A DNA stretch of 64,000 nucleotides, from contig JAGBMJ010000010.1 of the NCBI GenBank assembly GCA_017634975.1, positions 1 through 64,000 on the forward strand, read 5' to 3'. The DNA comes from Lachnospiraceae bacterium (GTDB lineage Bacteria; Bacillota; Clostridia; Lachnospirales; Lachnospiraceae). Below, piece by piece: positions 35,633-44,183 of the stretch. The translations under genes and the position numbers were made by a program. How positions within the stretch are numbered: the first letter of the stretch is position 1; the number at the start of each line of letters is the position of its first letter. Under the pieces are notes generated by a model, which saw nothing but the letters and a program-made list of their open reading frames with translations, did no database searches and had not been told where the DNA came from.

Positions 35633-35711
35633 TTTTACTGTTGTTTACTGTTTTGTTTTTCTTTTACTGTCGTTTACTGTTATTCGTTTATTTTACTGTC
35701 GTTTACTGTTT
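35633..35711 (-). repeat. Three paired ACAGTAAA repeats upstream of the ATPase gene
   Basis: On the minus strand ACAGTAAAC(G/A)ACAGTAAAA occurs three times (about 35692-35710, 35661-35680, 35633-35651), giving six ACAGTAAA units at 11-base then wider spacing. The last unit runs into the AAAGGAG ribosome-binding site of the ATPase. The 10-11 base periodicity within each pair would put sites on one face of the helix, as for a cooperative DNA-binding protein. Function is inferred only. Confidence 0.6.
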
Positions 35712-35716
35712 TTGTC

Positions 35717-35789
35717 AAACCACAAGGTCCGTCCCCGTGGTTCCCCAAACCACGAGGTCCGTCCCCATGGTTTCGTCCCCATGGTTTCA
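35717..35789. repeat. Two tandem GGGGACGG palindromic repeats
   Basis: AAACCACAAGGTCCGTCCCC and AAACCACGAGGTCCGTCCCC, each followed by its complementary GTGG/ATGG-TTT arm, lie between the divergent ATPase and thiT transcripts. They belong to the same family as 30195, 34418 and 36611. They could fold as hairpins in either transcript. Confidence 0.75.
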
Positions 35790-35847
35790 ACAGAGTTCTT
35801 GACAAATCCCCGTAAAACGTATATAACTGTTTTTCGAAAACAAAAAC

Positions 35848-35931
35848 TTGCTAGGGGAGCACATCGCTGAGACGGAAGGCAGACTTCCGGACCCTCATTA
35901 CTTGAACCGGGTAATACCGGCGTAAGGAAGC
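35848..35931 (+). ncRNA. TPP (thiamine pyrophosphate) riboswitch
   Basis: The conserved THI-box pieces are present in order: GGGGAGC then GCTGAGA (35866-35872), ACCCTC, and GAACCGGGTAATACCGGCGT then AAGGAAGC. These match the pyrimidine-sensing and pyrophosphate-sensing helices of the class. It precedes a thiamine transporter gene, the usual partner. Binding of TPP would lower thiT expression. Confidence 0.93.
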
Positions 35932-35968
35932 GCTGAATGGACCAACTGCCTGCAGGCGAAAAAGATGT

Positions 35969-36001
35969 GATTCCTCCACGCGACATAAGGAGGATTTTTT
36001 T
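35969..36001 (+). promoter_or_regulatory. Expression-platform hairpin overlapping the thiT ribosome-binding site
   Basis: TCCTCC (35972-35977) can pair with GGAGGA (35989-35994), which is the Shine-Dalgarno sequence of thiT. The stem is followed by seven T right up to the start codon. The hairpin could act as an intrinsic terminator, a ribosome-binding-site sequestor or both when TPP is bound. Six base pairs and an 11-base loop are visible. Confidence 0.65.
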
Positions 36002-36586
36002 ATGCAAAACGAAAAAACAAAGATTCTTGTAGAGGGTGCTCTGATGATCGCCCTCGCCACCGTGCTCAGTTTCATCCGGGTGGTCAAGCTTCCCTGGGGC
36101 GGATCCATTACCCTGCTGTCGATGCTTCCGATCGTCTTATTCTCCATCCGGCGCGGCGTCAAGGCCGGACTGGGGGTATCCTTTCTGTTTGCACTGGTAC
36201 AGTTTGTTCAGGGCATTATGGACGGTCTTTTCGGCTGGGGACTGACTCCGGGCAGCCTGATCGCCTGCATTCTGCTGGACTATCTGCTCGCCTTCACTGT
36301 TCTGGGCCTTGCCGGACTCTTTCGCAAAAAGGGTGTGACCGGCTGGATCTGCGGGATCGCGCTCGCCGTACTGCTCCGTTTTGTCATGCATTTCTTAAGC
36401 GGTGTCGTGATCTGGAAGTCCTTCGGACAGCTTTGGGGCGATTTCTTCACGGAAAATACGGTATTGTACAGCCTGCTATACAACGGCGCTTACATGCTGC
36501 CGGAAATGATCTTTACCATCATCGGTGCTGTAGCCCTTTTAAAGATGCCGAAGGTCGGCAGCTATATCGCCAAAACATCAGACTAA
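36002..36586 (+). CDS. thiT: Thiamine transporter ThiT (ECF S-component)
   Basis: 194 residues with about six membrane helices, starting EKTKILVEGALMIALATVLS. The PWGGSITLLSMLPI segment and the ALVQFVQGIMDG region are typical of ThiT thiamine-binding S-components. It works with a shared ECF energising module that is not in this window. It is controlled by the TPP riboswitch just upstream. Thiamine uptake is needed for ThDP enzymes such as the one at 13656, though that link may be coincidental. Confidence 0.93.
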   Translation: MQNEKTKILVEGALMIALATVLSFIRVVKLPWGGSITLLSMLPIVLFSIRRGVKAGLGVSFLFALVQFVQGIMDGLFGWGLTPGSLIACILLDYLLAFTVLGLAGLFRKKGVTGWICGIALAVLLRFVMHFLSGVVIWKSFGQLWGDFFTENTVLYSLLYNGAYMLPEMIFTIIGAVALLKMPKVGSYIAKTSD

Positions 36587-36610
36587 AGCTAAAGCAAAAC
36601 ATTCCGCTCG

Positions 36611-36641
36611 CAGAACCACGAGGTCCGTCCCCGTGGTTCTT
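36611..36641. repeat. GGGGACGG palindromic repeat, possible terminator after thiT
   Basis: AGAACCACG and CGTGGTTCT form a nine-pair stem around AGGTCCGTCCC, followed by TTTAATTTA. It belongs to the dispersed palindrome family and lies 25 bases after the thiT stop, so it may double as a weak terminator on the plus strand. Confidence 0.7.
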
Positions 36642-36727
36642 TTAATTTACGAATCGGGCTGCCCATGGTATAATAAACAGAATATAACTATGAAAGCGGT
36701 TTTCCGTCATTTTAGCGAGGTATCTGT

Positions 36728-38635
36728 ATGGCTCGAAAGAAAATTGCTCTGTTTTCCACCGGATGGGCTTCCAATATTCTGGCACAGTTTTTGCGTGGTG
36801 TTCACGATGAATTCGTATCCCTTGATCTGGATACCTATCTGTTCCTGAGTTATGCCACCTACGGTCAGTCCGAAAGCGACCGGACCGGCGAGCTCCAGAT
36901 CTTTCGTTTGCCAAACCTCGCCGATTTTGACGGAGCCATCATCGTATCCAATCTTTGCGATTTCCCCGGTGTGGTGGATGATCTGGTCTCCCGCTGCAAT
37001 GCGGCCGGCATCCCCGTGATCAGCCATGGCATACCGCATGCCGATGCGATCAATGTCATTATGGACAACGATTCCGGAATGAATCACCTGACGGAGCATC
37101 TGATCACAGAACACGATGTCCGGGATTTCGTTTTTGTCGCCGGAACCGCCGATAACAGCGATTCCAACGAACGGTTAGAATCCGTACGCCGATCGGCCCT
37201 GGAACACGGTCTGTCCTTTACGGACAAAAACGTCGTATACTCGAACTGGGAATTCTCAAAAGCTGCCGAGATCGCACGGGACTTTGCCCAAAAAGGAAAG
37301 CTCCCCGATGCTTTTATCTGCGCCAATGACGAGATCGCAATGGTTATGATCACCACCTTTGAAGATTACGGGATCAAGGTCCCGGATGATGTGCTGATCA
37401 CGGGCTTTGACAATCTGCCGGATTCTGCCTTGTTCTACCCATCCGTCACTTCCATCGATCCCGACAACCGCCTGCATGGCCGTATCTGCGCCCGGACGAT
37501 GATCGATCTGCTGAATGCAGCGCCGGTCGAAAATCCCATAAAGCTCCCCAGCCGTTTTCTATCCAGAGAAAGCTGCGGATGCACACTTGCTCCGGGATCG
37601 GCCCTTCAAAGACTGCGGGTAGCTACAGACGCTTTCAGGATGCAGCGCAAAAAGGACCGGGGCAACTGGCATATTTTCTATCTGGAAAGTCTGATGATGA
37701 AATGCGAATCCGTAGATGAACTCCGGACCACGCTTTCGGATTCCTTAAGTCAGGATCACTTTCTGGAAGGAGACAATTTTCATATCCTCTTTGATGCAAA
37801 CGCCCATAAAACACTTACCTCCTACGATCTTTCCTATGAAGACAGTGACAGCTACAGTGAGCAGCAGGATGTTATCTTCTCCATCCGAAACGGCAACATT
37901 CAGAATATCCATCACTTCGAAACCTCTCAGATCGTGCCGGGGATCCGCGAGGATGACCCCTGTCATATGTATGTGATCCTTCCGATCCATGACGGTCCGC
38001 ACAAGATCGGTTTCGTCGTTTTTACGGACTGCTATGAAGGGATCGACAACAAAGAAGTGCTGCTGTTTATGGAAAAGATCAATTCTTCCATGGTCAACTC
38101 CAAAAAGAGTATCTACCTAAAAGCGGTCAATGACTATGTCAAGGAAATGTCCAATATCGATTCGCTCACCAGTGTCAAGAACCGCAGTGCCTACGAAGCC
38201 CGTCTGGACGATATTCATAAACGGCTTACCGAAGGAAAACTGCACGAATGCGGTATTGTCCTTTTCGATGTGAATAATCTCAAGAAGATCAACGATGAGC
38301 TGGGCCATTATATGGGGGATGAATATCTGAAGAATGCCTGCCGCCTGATCTGCGCAGCTTACAAAAACAGTCCTGTTTACCGCATCGGCGGGGATGAATT
38401 TGTCGTCATCCTCGAAGGGCGCCCGTACGAACAACGCGATTCGCTGATCGACAATTTCGTTGCTGAAATGAAACAGATCGGAGCATCCGATCTGCGGCCG
38501 GAAGAGAAGGTTTCCATCGCTTATGGTATGGCGATCTATGAAGGCGAAGGGGACGCCATCGATGCCGTCGTCAAGCGCGCCGATGAGCTGATGTACGCAA
38601 CCAAAAAGCGGATGAAAGCCGGGCACGAAAATTGA
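36728..38635 (+). CDS. LacI-type ligand-binding domain fused to a GGDEF diguanylate cyclase
   Basis: 635 residues. Residues about 1-290 are a LacI/GalR-like sensor (type I periplasmic-binding fold; PDAFICANDEIAMVM and VLITGFDNLPDSALF) without the N-terminal helix-turn-helix. A middle region of about 160 residues may be GAF-like. The C-terminal cyclase domain has NIDSLTSVKNRSAYE and YRIGGDEFVVILEG (intact GGDEF). No RxxD inhibitory site is seen at the usual place before it. No signal peptide is present, so it should sense a small molecule, likely a sugar, in the cytoplasm and make c-di-GMP. It sits on the opposite strand to the glycan genes and may link them to c-di-GMP; that is inferred. Confidence 0.88.
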   Translation: MARKKIALFSTGWASNILAQFLRGVHDEFVSLDLDTYLFLSYATYGQSESDRTGELQIFRLPNLADFDGAIIVSNLCDFPGVVDDLVSRCNAAGIPVISHGIPHADAINVIMDNDSGMNHLTEHLITEHDVRDFVFVAGTADNSDSNERLESVRRSALEHGLSFTDKNVVYSNWEFSKAAEIARDFAQKGKLPDAFICANDEIAMVMITTFEDYGIKVPDDVLITGFDNLPDSALFYPSVTSIDPDNRLHGRICARTMIDLLNAAPVENPIKLPSRFLSRESCGCTLAPGSALQRLRVATDAFRMQRKKDRGNWHIFYLESLMMKCESVDELRTTLSDSLSQDHFLEGDNFHILFDANAHKTLTSYDLSYEDSDSYSEQQDVIFSIRNGNIQNIHHFETSQIVPGIREDDPCHMYVILPIHDGPHKIGFVVFTDCYEGIDNKEVLLFMEKINSSMVNSKKSIYLKAVNDYVKEMSNIDSLTSVKNRSAYEARLDDIHKRLTEGKLHECGIVLFDVNNLKKINDELGHYMGDEYLKNACRLICAAYKNSPVYRIGGDEFVVILEGRPYEQRDSLIDNFVAEMKQIGASDLRPEEKVSIAYGMAIYEGEGDAIDAVVKRADELMYATKKRMKAGHEN

Positions 38636-38644
38636 CAGGTGCAG

Positions 38645-38660
38645 TAGAACAAGTGTTCTA
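38645..38660. other. Short inverted repeat between convergent genes
   Basis: TAGAACA-AG-TGTTCTA lies in the 29-base gap between the GGDEF gene and the end of the minus-strand glycosyltransferase. It has no T-tract and only a two-base loop, so it is a weak candidate for termination. It is the only structure seen there. Confidence 0.25.
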
Positions 38661-38664
38661 TTCA

Positions 38665-40752
38665 TCAAATTTTCAGTTTCCTGGACGCCTTATTATATAA
38701 CTTCTGACGGGAGATGAGACTATCCGCTTCCACCCACACTTCATACTCCCCTTCCGGGAGAACGCCGCCGGCGATCCGGGCGGCCAGGCCGGAGAGTTCC
38801 ACATGCGTCTGCTCATAGTAGACACGCTCCACATCAGGGCGATAGCGCCGAAACACCGGCACCTCATACACGGTATCCCCCTGTTTCAGATATACCTTAA
38901 AGGAATAATCCGCACTGTCCAGCCCCCGCACGTGCGCATGGATATCGATCAGCACCGCATTCAGCTCTCTGGCATACGGCTTGACGTTCAGACGATCCGA
39001 ATTGACGATGAGCGCCTCATTGACCGGCGCAAAGTCCGGTGCCTTTTTCATCGGTGCCAGGTCCGTCACCGAAGGCAGATCCCTGTTTTCATGCGGCATC
39101 CCCGCTTCAAAATTCTGATTGCAGCCGGTCAGCTGCGGATTGTAATACGGATCATGATCCACAAAGGACGGGTGCCTCGTATAGAGGATCATCCGCTCGT
39201 TGAACAGCCGCTGCCGCTTCGCCTCGTCCTGATGGTCATCCCCGCGGGATAAGGACTCGTAATGAAACAGCCGCACGTCATTGCGCATCACATTGCAATA
39301 CTGTTTTTCGATCAGCGAAAAACAGAAATCCACATCGTTGTAGGCCACGGAAAGCACTTCCGGAAAGCCCCCCACGGCATCGTATTTCTCTTTGGCGATC
39401 ATCAGGCACGCTGCTGTCACACCCACCAGATCCACCACACCGCGGTTGCGTCCGCGGTCGTAGGATACGGCATCGCTGTAACCGAACAGCTTGTGCACCG
39501 GGCCTTCGTACATATTGGTGATCCCGCAGTGCTGGATCAGGTCCCCGTCCGGATAGTACAGCTTAGCGCCCACGGCGCCCGTCTCCGGCAGTCTCGCCTG
39601 CCCGAGCATGCGCTCGATCCAGTCCGGCGTGATCACTTCGGTATCATCATTCAGCAAAAGGTAATAGTCGCCGGACGCCTCTTTTGCCGCCAGATTACAC
39701 ATCCTGGAAAAGTTAAAATCCATCGGCACATAGCAGTAGCAGAAGTCATACTGTTTCGCCAGCGCTTCGTATTCCGCCTTATTCTCTGCGCTGCTGCCGT
39801 TATCGATCACAATGATCTCGAGGTTCGCATATGTACTCTTCTCCCGGATGGAAGCCACAGCCCGCTGCAGGATCTGCGGGTGGTCTTTGGAGGGGATCAG
39901 GATGCTCACCTTCTCTCCGGTATTTTCATAGACCGGGTAAAACAGGCCATCGGCTGCTTCCTTCCACTCCGCCCCTCTGCCGCTGCTCTTAAGGAACGCC
40001 TCCTTCAAAGCCACATACTCTCCGCTGCCGCCAAAAGGTTCTGCGATCAGCATATTGCCGAGTGTCTCCGGGGTGTAGTACAGCGGCCGGTGGAACAGCA
40101 CTTTCGTGATATGCACCGGCGTATCTTTTTGCATCATGGTAAGACACAGGACGTAAAGAAACCCCAGCCCGTCCTTAACGAAAGGTCTTTCGTCTGCGCC
40201 AGACACATCTTTGTCAGAAAGAGCTTCCTTTGCAGAAGCCGCTCCCGTCGGCTGCAGGGATGCGATCTGCTCTGCATGATGCTTAGCAGCCTGCGTGCGC
40301 ACCGCAACGATGCCGCCAATATAAAAATACGATAATAAGGTATCCGGCGATGCATCCGGTTTCAGATACGGATAGCAGCGGATGCCGTTACCGGCTGCAC
40401 TGTCCGGTTCGTACAGATCCTCGTCCGGATAAGCCCAGTCGTGCGAGATCCCATCCAGCTGTTTTTCCAATTCCTCCAGGTCCCCGGGAGCAAAGCATCC
40501 GTCCTCTGCCGCAAACAGGATCCACGGACAGCCGGAATGATCCGCTTCCGCGATCGTATCCGCTCCCGCTGCAGCATAGGGAATCACAAAAAAAGGCGTT
40601 CTGCCGATACGGCGCGGTGCTTCCCCTGCCGGGATACCGCCACGCAGCTGTTTGCGCCAGCTGTTCTTCTGGCGGTCCAGTTCCGCTTCGTATGCTGCAA
40701 GTGCCTTTTTATGGAGTTGTTCCTGAATTGTTTTTTTGATAATGTTTGACAT
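38665..40752 (-). CDS. Large GT2 glycosyltransferase
   Basis: 695 residues. A coiled, basic N-terminus and a degenerate GT-like module (about 50-230, WILFAAEDGCFAPGDLEEL and YPDEDLY) are followed by a canonical GT2 module from about 280. That module has KVSILIPSKDHPQILQRAV, YLLLNDDTEVITPDWIERM and AYNDVDFCFSLIEKQY. A C-terminal beta-rich domain of about 130 residues completes it. It is a close relative of the protein at 32290 but lacks that protein's repeat insertions, so it is the useful reference for them. It lies next to the ABC-exported-glycan genes and probably polymerises or decorates that chain. Confidence 0.87.
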   Translation of the reverse strand: MSNIIKKTIQEQLHKKALAAYEAELDRQKNSWRKQLRGGIPAGEAPRRIGRTPFFVIPYAAAGADTIAEADHSGCPWILFAAEDGCFAPGDLEELEKQLDGISHDWAYPDEDLYEPDSAAGNGIRCYPYLKPDASPDTLLSYFYIGGIVAVRTQAAKHHAEQIASLQPTGAASAKEALSDKDVSGADERPFVKDGLGFLYVLCLTMMQKDTPVHITKVLFHRPLYYTPETLGNMLIAEPFGGSGEYVALKEAFLKSSGRGAEWKEAADGLFYPVYENTGEKVSILIPSKDHPQILQRAVASIREKSTYANLEIIVIDNGSSAENKAEYEALAKQYDFCYCYVPMDFNFSRMCNLAAKEASGDYYLLLNDDTEVITPDWIERMLGQARLPETGAVGAKLYYPDGDLIQHCGITNMYEGPVHKLFGYSDAVSYDRGRNRGVVDLVGVTAACLMIAKEKYDAVGGFPEVLSVAYNDVDFCFSLIEKQYCNVMRNDVRLFHYESLSRGDDHQDEAKRQRLFNERMILYTRHPSFVDHDPYYNPQLTGCNQNFEAGMPHENRDLPSVTDLAPMKKAPDFAPVNEALIVNSDRLNVKPYARELNAVLIDIHAHVRGLDSADYSFKVYLKQGDTVYEVPVFRRYRPDVERVYYEQTHVELSGLAARIAGGVLPEGEYEVWVEADSLISRQKLYNKASRKLKI

Positions 40753-40756
40753 ACTA

Positions 40757-42784
40757 TTAATATAAGTCTGATGCGTCCCTGACCATATCCAGGCGATAGC
40801 GGATCACCATCTCCACGGCGCGCCCCTTTTTGCCAAGCGGGATCGTAAGATTGGGATCCTCCCCGAAGAAGCAGTAGACATTCTCCTGCACTTCGCCGCC
40901 ATTGCCCGGGATACGCTTTCCAAGCTTACCGCCGCCCTCGATCTCCAGCACCGTCAGCACACAGCCGGTCTTCGCCGGGTCAAATCGCACCGCACGTATC
41001 CTCTCGGATAAGGGGATATGCAATTCCAATACCCCTTCCTCTTTCTTCACTACCGGCGGATAGATACTGTCCGCCTCCGAAAAGCCTTTTCCGTAATCAA
41101 AATATACCTGCGGCTGATAGGACTGCTCGCGCTGCACATTCCGTGCTTCCCAGATCTGCATCATCCATTCCCGCAGTGCCACTTCATTGCCGAGCAGCTC
41201 GTTCATACGTCCCAGAGAGACACGGTCTCCGGTGGACTGCTTCTGAAATTCCGCTTCTGCCTTTTTCAGTGCCGCTTTGTCAAAACGGTCTTTGGATAAA
41301 TGCAGGCACGCAAAATTCGCATCCGTCCCGATCTTCTCCGCATCCGCATGATCGGCCAGATACACATAGAATGCCCGCCGCACGATCTCTTCTACCGGGC
41401 GCGCCTCTTCCACCGTCCATTCGTAATCAATGAGCTGCCACTGCCCGTTGTGGATCAGGAGATTGGAAAAGATCATATCCAGATCCGTCACTTTTTCTTT
41501 TGCATGATACGCAGCCAGGTCATAATATTTTGTAAGCAGTTCTTTCAGTCCCTGCTCATCACCGGCTTTGACCTTCCGATCCAGCAGATTTTCCAGTGTC
41601 TCCCCCTTCAGGAACGGAAAACACAGACCACTGCCGTCTTTCGTGCGCTTCACCGGGCATACCGTAAGTCCACTGCCCTCATAGCGTTTTGCCAGCAGCT
41701 TTCCGGCATTTTCTATGGCAGAAATGTGTTCCTTCGCTGCTTTGGAGCAGGGATATTTTTCCACACATACCCCATCCTTCGTATCCACGATATCCGTACG
41801 GATCGCCTTATCTGCCGCACGGTCATTGGAATACTTGCTGTAGACGACTTCCGAATCGCCCCCGAGCAACACCAGGTACGAATTGGAAAAGAGCGGAAAC
41901 ACTTCCTCACGGATGACACCGTCAAACGCACGCTGCTCATCAAACAGGAGCATACGGTCTCGATCCAGATGCAGCTGGTTGTTGCGCAGTTCGCCCACCT
42001 GTGGCAGACGCCGGTCCGAATAGAGCGTACTCATAAACTTATAATCCGGATACGGATAATAAAAATGCATATCGCGGCAGCCTGCTGTCTTAAAGATCTG
42101 CTCCAGCGCCGGCCGGCTGAAGGTCTGCGCCGGTCCGCCATCCGGATAATCCTCGATGCCGGAGTAGAAAGTCCCCAGATGATCCTCCCGCGCGCCTGCA
42201 AAATACTTCATTCCCAGACGATTTTCGATGGCTACGATGATGCGCCCGTTCTCCCTCGCATGCTTACGGATGATCTCCATAAAACGCCGGTGCGGCTCCG
42301 CATCATGGATATAACTGCCGGCGTATTCCAGCACACCGATCAGAAAGATATAGTCGTAATCCGTATCCAGCGACGGCTCAATATCTTCAAAGTTTCCCAC
42401 CAGGATCGTCATATTATCCGCATCCCTATGTCGGTATGCATTGATCATACTGCGTTTTTTCGACAATTCCACACAGGTGAGCGTACCTGCTTTTTCGGAA
42501 AGCACACCGGAAATAGCCCCACAGCCGGCGCCTACTTCCAGGACTTTGGCCCCTTCCGGGATCCGCAGCCACGAGACGATGTTTTCCCGCAGGTCCGACA
42601 AATGGTACAGGACAGGCCAGCTCCTGTGCTCAGCGATGATAGCCGGATATTCGGCCGGAGAATGGTCCTTTACGATCTGCAGCAGTTCATCCTCTACCGC
42701 ACCGTCACAATACAGATCGGCTCCGCCGTAAAAGCGGAGATCCAGCGTTACGTTTCCGATTTTTTCGATATTGTTTTCTGACAT
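40757..42784 (-). CDS. Methyltransferase-kinase fusion, WbdD-like chain-terminator candidate
   Basis: About 675 residues from the ATG at 42784 (a TTG 18 bases earlier is less likely). Residues about 70-250 form a class I SAM methyltransferase with VLEVGAGCGAISGVLSEK and a later IIVAIENRLGMKYF. Residues about 320-480 resemble an aminoglycoside-phosphotransferase/kinase fold: DLDMIFSNLLIH (Asp...Asn catalytic loop) and WQLIDYEWTVEE (metal Asp). A C-terminal beta-rich domain follows. WbdD of E. coli O9a has the same methyltransferase plus kinase order and caps the glycan, with Wzt reading the cap. Here the gene directly follows a wzt with a C-terminal domain, so the same role is a strong inference. 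Confidence 0.75.
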   Translation of the reverse strand: MSENNIEKIGNVTLDLRFYGGADLYCDGAVEDELLQIVKDHSPAEYPAIIAEHRSWPVLYHLSDLRENIVSWLRIPEGAKVLEVGAGCGAISGVLSEKAGTLTCVELSKKRSMINAYRHRDADNMTILVGNFEDIEPSLDTDYDYIFLIGVLEYAGSYIHDAEPHRRFMEIIRKHARENGRIIVAIENRLGMKYFAGAREDHLGTFYSGIEDYPDGGPAQTFSRPALEQIFKTAGCRDMHFYYPYPDYKFMSTLYSDRRLPQVGELRNNQLHLDRDRMLLFDEQRAFDGVIREEVFPLFSNSYLVLLGGDSEVVYSKYSNDRAADKAIRTDIVDTKDGVCVEKYPCSKAAKEHISAIENAGKLLAKRYEGSGLTVCPVKRTKDGSGLCFPFLKGETLENLLDRKVKAGDEQGLKELLTKYYDLAAYHAKEKVTDLDMIFSNLLIHNGQWQLIDYEWTVEEARPVEEIVRRAFYVYLADHADAEKIGTDANFACLHLSKDRFDKAALKKAEAEFQKQSTGDRVSLGRMNELLGNEVALREWMMQIWEARNVQREQSYQPQVYFDYGKGFSEADSIYPPVVKKEEGVLELHIPLSERIRAVRFDPAKTGCVLTVLEIEGGGKLGKRIPGNGGEVQENVYCFFGEDPNLTIPLGKKGRAVEMVIRYRLDMVRDASDLY

Positions 42785-42805
42785 GTTTTGATTCCCATGC
42801 AAAAA

Positions 42806-44134
42806 TTAAATGTCTTTTACGACAACTTTTGAGTTCATATCGTAGAAGCCCACGGTATTTTTTTCGGAGACCACGGTCAGCTGCAATGCGTCATACAGCC
42901 GGTGATAGACCGTAAAATCGTCACCTTCATAGCCGGTGCAGCCAAAGGACAGCAGATACTCACCGCCCTGCAGATCCACCTGCTGTGTAAAGGTGATCTC
43001 CTTCTTTTCCCCGGCTTTGCAGGGTTCCAGAAAGGTCTTTTCAAACATGGTATTGGTCCCGCAGATCTCCGTACCCTTTACATCCTTAAAGGACAATGCA
43101 AAGATCGGGGCCGGCACGTCCTGTCGGATCTCCACTTTCATATGCACGGTGCACTCCGTGCCTTTCATTACCGCATTGATGCGGCGTCCCTGCGGATCCG
43201 TCACGAACACTTCCGTGATCTGCGCCTTGCCGGAGCCGTATTCCAGCGTTTCCACATCTGCAATTTCTTCCGGATTTCCGTTCTTAGATGCATCTTCCGT
43301 ATTCCCGGATACCTGCGCCTTTTGGGAACCGGCGTCTTTGGATCCGGATGGTTCCGGTCCCGTTTTTTCTTCTACCGCTTCCGCCGGTGCCTCATACTGT
43401 CCCACCAGCACCTGCTTGTAGATATCCAGCATCTTCTTCGGTGCGCCTTCGCCCAGCTTCTTTCCCTTTTCCAGCAGGATCACACGGTCGCAGTATTTTG
43501 CGATGCTCGACATATCGTGACTTACGAACAGGATCGTCTTACCCTGCTCCTTAAATTCTTCGAATTTGTGATAGCATTTCGACTGGAAGAACACATCGCC
43601 GACCGAAAGAGCTTCGTCCACGATCAAGATCTCCGGCTCGATATTGATAGCCAACGCAAAGGCCAGACGCACGAACATACCGGAGGAATAGGTCTTCACC
43701 GGCTGATGTACAAAGTCCCCGATATCGGCAAAAGCCAGGATATCGTCCAGCTTGGCATCGATCTCTTCTTCGGAAAAACCGATCATCGTGCCGTTCAGAT
43801 AGATATTCTCCAGCCCCGTATATTCAGGATTAAATCCTGCGCCCAGTTCCAGCAATGCGGAAATGCGCCCGTTTACGTTCACCTCGCCGGAAGTGGCATT
43901 CAGCACACCGGTAATGATCTTTAAGATCGTCGACTTGCCGGAGCCGTTGGTCCCGATGATGCCCACCGTCTCGCCGGTCCGGATATCGAAAGAAACATCA
44001 TAAAGAGCATGATGCTCCTTGTGGCGCGGCTTACGCGTCAGGTGCAGCGCCTCCCGCAGACGGTCCCGGTTGCGTTCGTATAGTTTGTAAGTTTTGCAGA
44101 GGTTTTTAACCTCAATGGCGATCTCTTTATTCAA
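42806..44134 (-). CDS. wzt: Polysaccharide ABC transporter ATP-binding protein with C-terminal glycan-binding domain
   Basis: 442 residues. The ABC domain (1-235) has Walker A GTNGSGKST, signature YSSGMFVRLAFAL, Walker B EILIVDEALSVGD and the VSHDM switch. A charged, low-complexity linker (about 255-295, SGSKDAGSQ) joins a C-terminal beta-sandwich domain (about 300-442) of the Wzt_C type, which in O8/O9a systems recognises the capped chain end. It pairs with the permease 45 bases upstream. Together they would export a finished polyprenyl-linked polysaccharide. Confidence 0.92.
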   Translation of the reverse strand: MNKEIAIEVKNLCKTYKLYERNRDRLREALHLTRKPRHKEHHALYDVSFDIRTGETVGIIGTNGSGKSTILKIITGVLNATSGEVNVNGRISALLELGAGFNPEYTGLENIYLNGTMIGFSEEEIDAKLDDILAFADIGDFVHQPVKTYSSGMFVRLAFALAINIEPEILIVDEALSVGDVFFQSKCYHKFEEFKEQGKTILFVSHDMSSIAKYCDRVILLEKGKKLGEGAPKKMLDIYKQVLVGQYEAPAEAVEEKTGPEPSGSKDAGSQKAQVSGNTEDASKNGNPEEIADVETLEYGSGKAQITEVFVTDPQGRRINAVMKGTECTVHMKVEIRQDVPAPIFALSFKDVKGTEICGTNTMFEKTFLEPCKAGEKKEITFTQQVDLQGGEYLLSFGCTGYEGDDFTVYHRLYDALQLTVVSEKNTVGFYDMNSKVVVKDI

Positions 44135-44163
44135 GTGTATGTATCCTCATAAAATGATGGCCG

Positions 44164-44183
44164 GTAAGTATTTCGATACTTAC
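44164..44183 (-). other. Intercistronic stem-loop between wzm and wzt
   Basis: GTAAGTAT-CGAA-ATACTTAC on the minus strand is a perfect eight-pair stem with a CGAA loop. It begins inside the wzm stop codon and ends 30 bases before wzt. It lacks a T-tract, so it is more likely an mRNA-stability or translational element than a terminator. Confidence 0.45.

Noticed and set aside
35633..35711. ACAGTAAA repeats as replication-origin iterons
   Set aside because: No replication initiator gene or DnaA boxes were seen nearby. The position at a gene leader fits an operator better.
30195..36641. Repeated palindromes as a CRISPR array
   Set aside because: Units are irregularly spaced over kilobases, lie in genes and intergenic gaps alike, and have no uniform spacers or cas genes nearby.
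41300..42781. Plus-strand open frame of 493 codons opposite the methyltransferase-kinase gene
   Set aside because: Antisense shadow in a G+C-richer gene where stop codons are rare; no domain or start signal.
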